In this document: piece by piece, positions 58,976 through 64,000 of the stretch | Layout of the letters: every line of letters begins with the position of its first letter | How positions within the stretch are numbered: position 1 is the first letter of the stretch | Origin: Batkoa obscura | Lineage: Eukaryota > Entomophthoromycota > Entomophthoromycetes > Entomophthorales > Batkoaceae | DNA: 64,000 nt | Assembly: GCA_030770535.1 (NCBI GenBank) | Contig: JASVEC010000004.1 | Location: 1,674,001-1,738,000, forward strand | Direction: 5' to 3' | Translations under genes and position numbers: made by a program | Notes under the pieces: model-generated | Databases searched by the model: none | What the model saw: the letters and a program-made list of their open reading frames with translations, nothing else | What the model was told of the DNA's origin: nothing

Positions 58976-59344
58976 TATTTATAAATATAATAAGATTAGT
59001 AGCTTGACCATCAATAATAAGAAAATAAACGTAATTTTAAAAAGTATTAAAAAAATTAAAAAACTAAAAAATTAAAAAAATATTAAAAATATTAATACTT
59101 TATTAAGCATAATAACAAATTATATTATTATCCAGTATCTGATAAATTAAAAAATTAAAAAATGAACCTCAATTTATCTTATAAAAACAACAAAAAGTTT
59201 AAATGTTTAAATGTTTATTAGGCAAATAAATAGTTCATTAAATAATAAAAATTAATTATTAAATATTAACATTATTTAAATTATTGATAGCTAAATTGAT
59301 AAATAATTAAAAAACATATAACTGTGAAATATTGCTTTATTTAG

Positions 59345-59800
59345 CTCTCGGATTGATTATAACATAACAATCACTTAAGTTGTTGTGTTCTCAAGTTCAA
59401 ACACAATCAAGTCCGAGTCCCTTATTTTGATTTGCTGCGAGGATTTATAACTTCATATTGCAAACAATACTATCCTTTTGTTTTGATATTCATACTTGTT
59501 GGAGTATAAAAGAGGTTCTTCAACATGATAACTCAAAGCTTTTTAACTGAATTATTCCCTGAAATCATACCATTAATAAAGCCACTAAGTATTTCTGACA
59601 ACATCTTACGTAGATTTTATAGTAGTACCTTCTATTCTATTTGTTTTACATAGTTCATAGCCTATTGTGCACTATTCTTACTAATTTAAGTCTACCTTAG
59701 TTACATAAACTAAGGCCGTTCGACTTATGGCTAGTTAATCAAGCAAGAACTGCTTTTAACTCCTAGCACTGAGTACCAACTTTCACACTGTTATTATGTT
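59345..59800 (+). mobile_element. Possible solo LTR-like fossil
   Basis: A block clearly less AT-rich than its surroundings with a TATA box (GTATAAAAGAGG, about 59513) and an AATAAA signal (about 59575) in promoter-to-polyadenylation order and spacing, as in a solo LTR. I could not fix its ends or find a target duplication, and no internal region accompanies it. Family unknown; looks old or partial. Confidence 0.25.
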
Positions 59801-60117
59801 TTTTATATATAATTACCCAGTTAAAGTATATATATATAATTTTAATATAATATCTTAAAACTTTTTAAATAAATTATTTTTTAACATTGTATTTTAAATA
59901 AAAAAATGAAATCAATTTAAACATCTTTATTTAAATTAGCTAAAAGTTAATAAAAACATATTTGTAATTTATTATAAGTAATAATATTATTAAATAAATC
60001 AAAGTCTATTATATTGATTTACTTTTTATTTATTTATATATCAATATTTTGAGTTAAAATTATAATTAAACATTTTATTAAATATACTAGTTTTGTAGCT
60101 AAAGTCTTGAAATTTTT

Positions 60118-60357
60118 TTTAAAATTGACCGAGTTTGTTACTTAAATCTAATCAAATTAAAAAAATACCTAAAAATTTTAAAATAAAAAATTTAATTACT
60201 TATATCTTAATTTTAAATTTATAAAATACAGACTAAACAATAAAATATATTTTATATATTTAAATGATTTAATTTTTTATTTTAATTTGTATTTTTAATT
60301 TTAAGTATTTTTTTAATTCGATTAGATTTAAGCAATAAACTTGATCAATTAAAAAAT
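60118..60357. repeat. Imperfect inverted repeat (~85-bp arms)
   Basis: Arms at about 60118-60201 and 60264-60357 are reverse complements at roughly four of five positions (shared core CTTAAATCTAATC / GATTAGATTTAAG), separated by ~62 bp. May be a decayed MITE. Confidence 0.6.
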
Positions 60358-60830
60358 GCTAAATATTTTATAATTTTGAAAGTAAATTTGAAATCCTATA
60401 TAATTGGTTAATTTCTATTTTCTTTTAAAATTAGATCAAATTTGCAAAAATTAAAATTAAATTCAAAATCTTAGATTTTTATTAAGAAACTGTATACTTT
60501 TTTATAACAGTGTATAATTTAGTAGAAATAATATCAAAATAAACTAAATATAAAATAGGATATTTTTTGTTCTGAAATTATATTCTTATCTGTAAAAACA
60601 AAAAATTTATATAAGGTTCATAAATCAAAAACTTAGAAAGTCATAATCCAAAATTTGAAAACTAATCATAATCTCGACTGACATAATTTTAGGCATTTTT
60701 ATTGGCCAATTTGTTTTTCGATAAAAACTATTATCAGAATAGTTACATCGTTACTATTTTAGACTCTCCTTTTTAACAATAAAAGCTTCTTTTAACTTCT
60801 CATTTTTTTATAGCTTCATTTACCTTTAAA

Positions 60831-62277
60831 ATGAATAGCGTATTTAAACTAGGTAATCTTGGAAAAAATATAATCAAAGACGTATTATATCACCTACCAG
60901 ATAAAGATAAAGTCAACTTACTTTTGTGCTGTAAAAAATGGAATAAATTAATATTGCCAATACTATGAGATTATATGGAGGTGTATTTTTGTGTTTAAGA
61001 ATTTTACTAATAATTTTTCCGCTTAAATAGCGCTTGAAAGATGGAAAAAGTGATGAAGCCAAAAAGAACAGCCCCATATGATATCAAATCGCCCTCGCAA
61101 TTATGATAAAGATGTGGTTGAATTCTATAAAAAAATATGGACATTGTATCAAAAGGTTAAATCCTAAAATGTGTATAAATTTACTGACTGATTTTCCTTT
61201 ATACCCAAATAGTGTTGAATCATATATGTACTTGAACAACTATTTAAAAAATAAACACAATTTAAAAGATATTCCACTGATAGGCGTTTGTTATGTCGAT
61301 AGTGTTGATGATATGTCAATTGAAGAGTACATAACTGTAAATAAGATTTGTTTCAAATAAGTGTTCCAAAAGTTAAAGCTTTTAGAAATTCATTCTACTG
61401 ATGAATATTCTAAAAGACCAGTTTTACCTTCAGCTATAAGCACATTAATATTTAATATTTATGGCAGTGGAATATCGTATTTTGAAACTTTATTAAATAG
61501 ATTGGATAACCTGAAGATGCTTGAATTGTATGATATCACTTTCAACTTAGAACACCTCACTTATTTATTACATAAACAGTTCCCTCAGTTAAAAAAGTTC
61601 AAGATTGAGTCTTTAAATAATGAAAGTTTAAACGAAATATGTATAAATTCCAACGATTATCCAAAACTTAGTACATTCTATTATGACTATTTTGATAGAA
61701 TAAAATTTAATGGGGTATCAAATTTAAAAAAGCTATTACTATATGAGGCCGATTTATCAAAAATACAAATAGATACTGTTATGTTTCCAAAATTGAATTA
61801 TTTGAGTTTATTCTATTGTATTGGCTTCTCATCAAAACATTTTTATTCAATATCTAATATGTCAACAATTACGTATTTAAAGTTATCTATATATCCTAAT
61901 TTAATATTTTTAATTAAAGATATCTACCCAAAAAAGCATAATAATTTAATAGCATTAAAAGTCTATTATTCTACCCTGGGAGTCAATTTTTCAAATTTTT
62001 TAATACCTCATCCCCTAATTTACATAATCTCAAGATGCGAAATTGTGATTTTGTTAATGATTTAACATTTTCAATTAATGAAAAGAAATCAGTATTAGGC
62101 CACAAGCTAACTATTGTTGAGTTTGATAATAAGACTAATGTTAATTCGAATGTTTTTATTGAATATATCTTAACCTATTTTAAAAACATTAAGTCATTTA
62201 AGGTGTCCAATTTGGATAGTAGTATAACAAAATATATTAACAAGTATGGCTTGATTTTTAGTAAATTAGTAAAATAG
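60831..62277 (+). pseudogene. F-box/LRR family pseudogene with a MITE insertion
   Basis: Begins MNSVFKLGNLGKNIIKDVLYHL, DKDKVNLLLCCKKWNKLILPIL (F-box), ends KYINKYGLIFSKLVK. About ten diverged LRRs. Lesions relative to the relic at 38933-40304: the Trp codon after LPIL is TGA, a one-base frame change lies in the A run near 61130, an in-frame TAA at 61358-61360 splits an otherwise continuous frame (NKICFK / VFQKLKLLEI), a further shift lies near the T run around 62000, and a MITE sits at 60976-61076. Removing that MITE at its TA pair restores the codons around it (DYMISNRPRNYDKDVVEFY). Confidence 0.82.
60976..61076 (-). mobile_element. ~100-bp MITE, copy g, inside F-box/LRR pseudogene
   Basis: TGGAGGTGTATTTTTGTG at the left and ACAGCCCCA at the right, flanked by TA at 60974-60975 and 61077-61078. 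The insertion site differs from those of copies d and e in the homologous relic. Confidence 0.85.
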
Positions 62278-62907
62278 TGATTTTATATAATTAATACATA
62301 ATCTCTTACTATAAAAAGAGCCGTTTACATTCCTTTATTAATTATCTCTTCAATAACTTTCAACATCCTACTTTGAAATATCTTCTCCTCTTTTCTAAAG
62401 ACCATTTACTTTTTGACTTCATGCCTCCCTGATCCTCCATAACCATTTTTAACTGAATCAAATCCCAAAGCTTTTTAGTTTCCCTGTTGTAAAAGGTGCT
62501 ATTTTGTTTAATTACATATTCATTTTATCGATTTCAATTTTATAAATGTAGCTGTTGTTTATTTTTATTAAAGAACAACTATTAAATAAATGATCCTAAA
62601 AGCCTGACATTGTTACTAAAAGATAGGAGTAAGAATATTTCTTTTTTTATAGGTTTATAAATAAATACCATACATATATTTAATCACATTGATATGGATT
62701 ATTTATGAGTCAATGCTATATTTTATAGAATGCCTACTATTTTATAAAAGTTATTACTTGAAACAAACATTAAAAATCTAAAATTATATCAACGATTGAA
62801 TAAAAACATTTAGAATAAATTAGATATTTATTATATAATAAATTAAATAAAGACAACATCTTCTAAGTAGCAATAACAATCAAACCTAACTCCCCCTTAT
62901 TCATTCT
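62278..62907. other. Intergenic, convergent 3' ends
   Basis: 630 bp; no gene or repeat recognised. The first 200 bp are slightly pyrimidine-rich. Confidence 0.4.
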
Positions 62908-64000
62908 TTAAGGGTATCCACAATAGATTGATCCATTAGCTGGATTATTTTGACATTTGGTACCTGGACCACATTCTCTATAAACAAACTTATTGAAATT
63001 ACATGTCAAAAATCCACTACGACCATCGGCAGCACACATCATTTGACCTTCTTTATCACAAGCTCCAGGAATTGGTGAAGGAAGTTTAACTGCATAAGTA
63101 CTACTTACTGGGGGTGGTGGCATTGGATAGGTAGCACCTATTGATGTTGAGGGCATTGAGTAAGCTGTATCAGTAGTTGGTGGTAGGGTAGGCATATCAT
63201 AAGGTGGAGGAGTAGTTGGTAATATAGTTGGTAATGTAGTTGGGTATGTTTTTCCCTTTGCATCAACACCACTTACAATGGTTGGTGATGAAAATCCATA
63301 TTCAGTAGAACCAACTGTATTCATTGCATTTGAGTCAACGGAGCCGGTAGGGTAAGATGAGCCAGTAGAACTGCTTATACTGGTTGAGCTATTGCTGTCA
63401 CCAAATAGATTTCCAAAGAATCCATCACTGCTGCTTGTTGAACTAGGACTGCTATAATCACTAGAGCTTGAACTTGAACTTGAGCCTGAGCTTGATCCAA
63501 GCAAATCATCAAATCCTAATCCATCACTACCTAAGGATTTACCAGTTGGTCCAGATCCATAAGAGCTACTTGTACTTGTACTACTGCTTTCATAAGGAGA
63601 AGATGATGAAGAGCTGGAGCCAAGGGAGTCGGATCCAGTAGACAAACCATCTGATCCTGAAGATAAAGCATCTGAGGAACCAGATAAAGAATCTGAAGAA
63701 CCAGATAAAGAATCTGAAGAACCAGATAAAGAATCTGAAGGACCAGATAAAGAATCTGAAGAACCAGATAAAGAATCTGAAGAACCAGATAAAGAATCTG
63801 ATTGGGAGGTTAAAGTACCAGTTGTGTTCATGGAAGGGTTAGATTTTGCACCAAAATCAAAGGAAGCGCCCGAAGAAGAAGTAGGATCAGCACTGAGGCT
63901 TGAACTACTTGAACTACTTGAACTACTCAAAGGGCTATCTGAACCTAAGGACGAACTTGAGCTTGAGCCATTACTTGAATATAGATTAGATGAACCTGTT
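62908..64000 (-). CDS. Ser-rich wall/secreted protein with C-terminal CBM19-like chitin-binding module, 5' end outside window
   Basis: The frame is open from the window edge to a TAA at 62908; the true start lies beyond 64000. Ser/Gly/Asp/Thr-rich stalk with a heptad DSLSGSS repeated about six times, then a Pro/Thr-rich stretch (TTLPTILPTTPPPYD) suited to O-mannosylation. The last ~50 residues carry six cysteines in the pattern of carbohydrate-binding module 19 (CDKEGQMMC, GFLTCNFNKF, ECGPGTKC, GSIYC), which binds chitin in fungal chitinases. A catalytic domain, if any, would be upstream outside the window; otherwise it is a structural wall protein. Confidence 0.85.
   Translation of the reverse strand, partial: TGSSNLYSSNGSSSSSSLGSDSPLSSSSSSSSSSLSADPTSSSGASFDFGAKSNPSMNTTGTLTSQSDSLSGSSDSLSGSSDSLSGPSDSLSGSSDSLSGSSDSLSGSSDALSSGSDGLSTGSDSLGSSSSSSSPYESSSTSTSSSYGSGPTGKSLGSDGLGFDDLLGSSSGSSSSSSSSDYSSPSSTSSSDGFFGNLFGDSNSSTSISSSTGSSYPTGSVDSNAMNTVGSTEYGFSSPTIVSGVDAKGKTYPTTLPTILPTTPPPYDMPTLPPTTDTAYSMPSTSIGATYPMPPPPVSSTYAVKLPSPIPGACDKEGQMMCAADGRSGFLTCNFNKFVYRECGPGTKCQNNPANGSIYCGYP
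63668..63802 (-). repeat. 21-bp coding tandem repeat (DSLSGSS heptads)
   Basis: About six nearly identical 21-bp units (plus-strand reading GAACCAGATAAAGAATCTGA) encode the heptads of the Ser-rich protein; near identity at third positions suggests recent unit duplication. Confidence 0.85.

Larger units (their letters stand above)
57727..60830. other. Repeat-rich intergenic region
   Basis: 3.1 kb without a gene. Holds a MITE (58777-58874), an 8-bp tandem repeat (58951-58975), a GC-richer LTR-like block (about 59345-59800) and an imperfect inverted repeat (60118-60357). Confidence 0.55.

Noticed and set aside
60976-61076. The 100-bp repeats as plain introns
   Set aside because: Most copies are intergenic and the ends (TGGGGATG...CATCCCCA flanked by TA) are those of a transposed element. 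Intron-like signals are only internal and are reported as a separate possibility.
63668-63802. Regular 21-bp repeats as a CRISPR array
   Set aside because: Direct tandem units without spacers, in coding phase in a eukaryotic gene.

Overview
The window is AT-rich eukaryotic nuclear DNA. About 30 protein-coding genes lie on both strands, with spliceosomal introns of roughly 45-60 nt (donor usually GTAAGT-like, acceptor TAG or AAG, branch sites of the CTAAY type). The gene set is fungal: a Zn(II)2Cys6 activator, a monofunctional aspartokinase, Bur1-type CDK, Rix1, Nro1/Ett1-like, Aim32/Apd1-like, a chitin-binding CBM19-type wall protein and a multicopper oxidase. The extreme AT content, together with CCDC6, WRAP73, PEX16, Hv1 and ZNFX1 homologues that are patchy or absent in model yeasts, points to an early-diverging lineage. 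A Conidiobolus-like zoopagomycete is my guess, not something the sequence proves. No tRNA, rRNA or CRISPR was seen. Exon joins below were built by hand from splice signals and reading-frame continuity; every spliced CDS given closes in frame.

Layout. 0-19 kb: MoCo enzyme MOCS1A (cut by the window edge), HP1-like gene A, an M28 peptidase, a divergent voltage-sensor/coiled-coil gene, a Trp-dotted GW-type acidic protein, a multicopper oxidase, a bacterial-type CMP kinase, an Aim32-like protein, a second divergent voltage-sensor gene and HP1-like gene B. 19-31 kb: mitoribosomal bL19m and WRAP73 (divergent pair), Zn2Cys6 factor, CCDC6 homologue, Bur1/CDK9 kinase, aspartokinase. 32-45 kb: a TspO-like membrane protein, a second M28 peptidase, an Nro1/Ett1 homologue, a wrecked F-box/LRR gene, an SH3 membrane protein, PEX16 and a 536-bp inverted-repeat element. 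45-64 kb: a 1,729-aa ZNFX1-like protein with a degraded helicase core, an intact F-box/LRR gene, Rix1, a canonical Hv1-like channel, a repeat-rich 3-kb gap, a second wrecked F-box/LRR gene and a Ser-rich CBM19 wall protein that runs off the end.

Three threads stand out. (1) Three voltage-sensor-plus-coiled-coil proteins: one matches Hv1 residue spacing, and two share a reduced S4 pattern that looks like an undescribed subfamily. (2) Chromatin/RNAi-flavoured genes: two HP1 paralogues with identical intron positions, a GW/WG protein that could bind Argonaute, and a ZNFX1/Hrr1-like protein. (3) A ~100-bp mobile element present seven times. Comparing the two F-box/LRR relics shows it inserts at TA and duplicates it. 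A second, larger non-autonomous element carries 114-bp arms.
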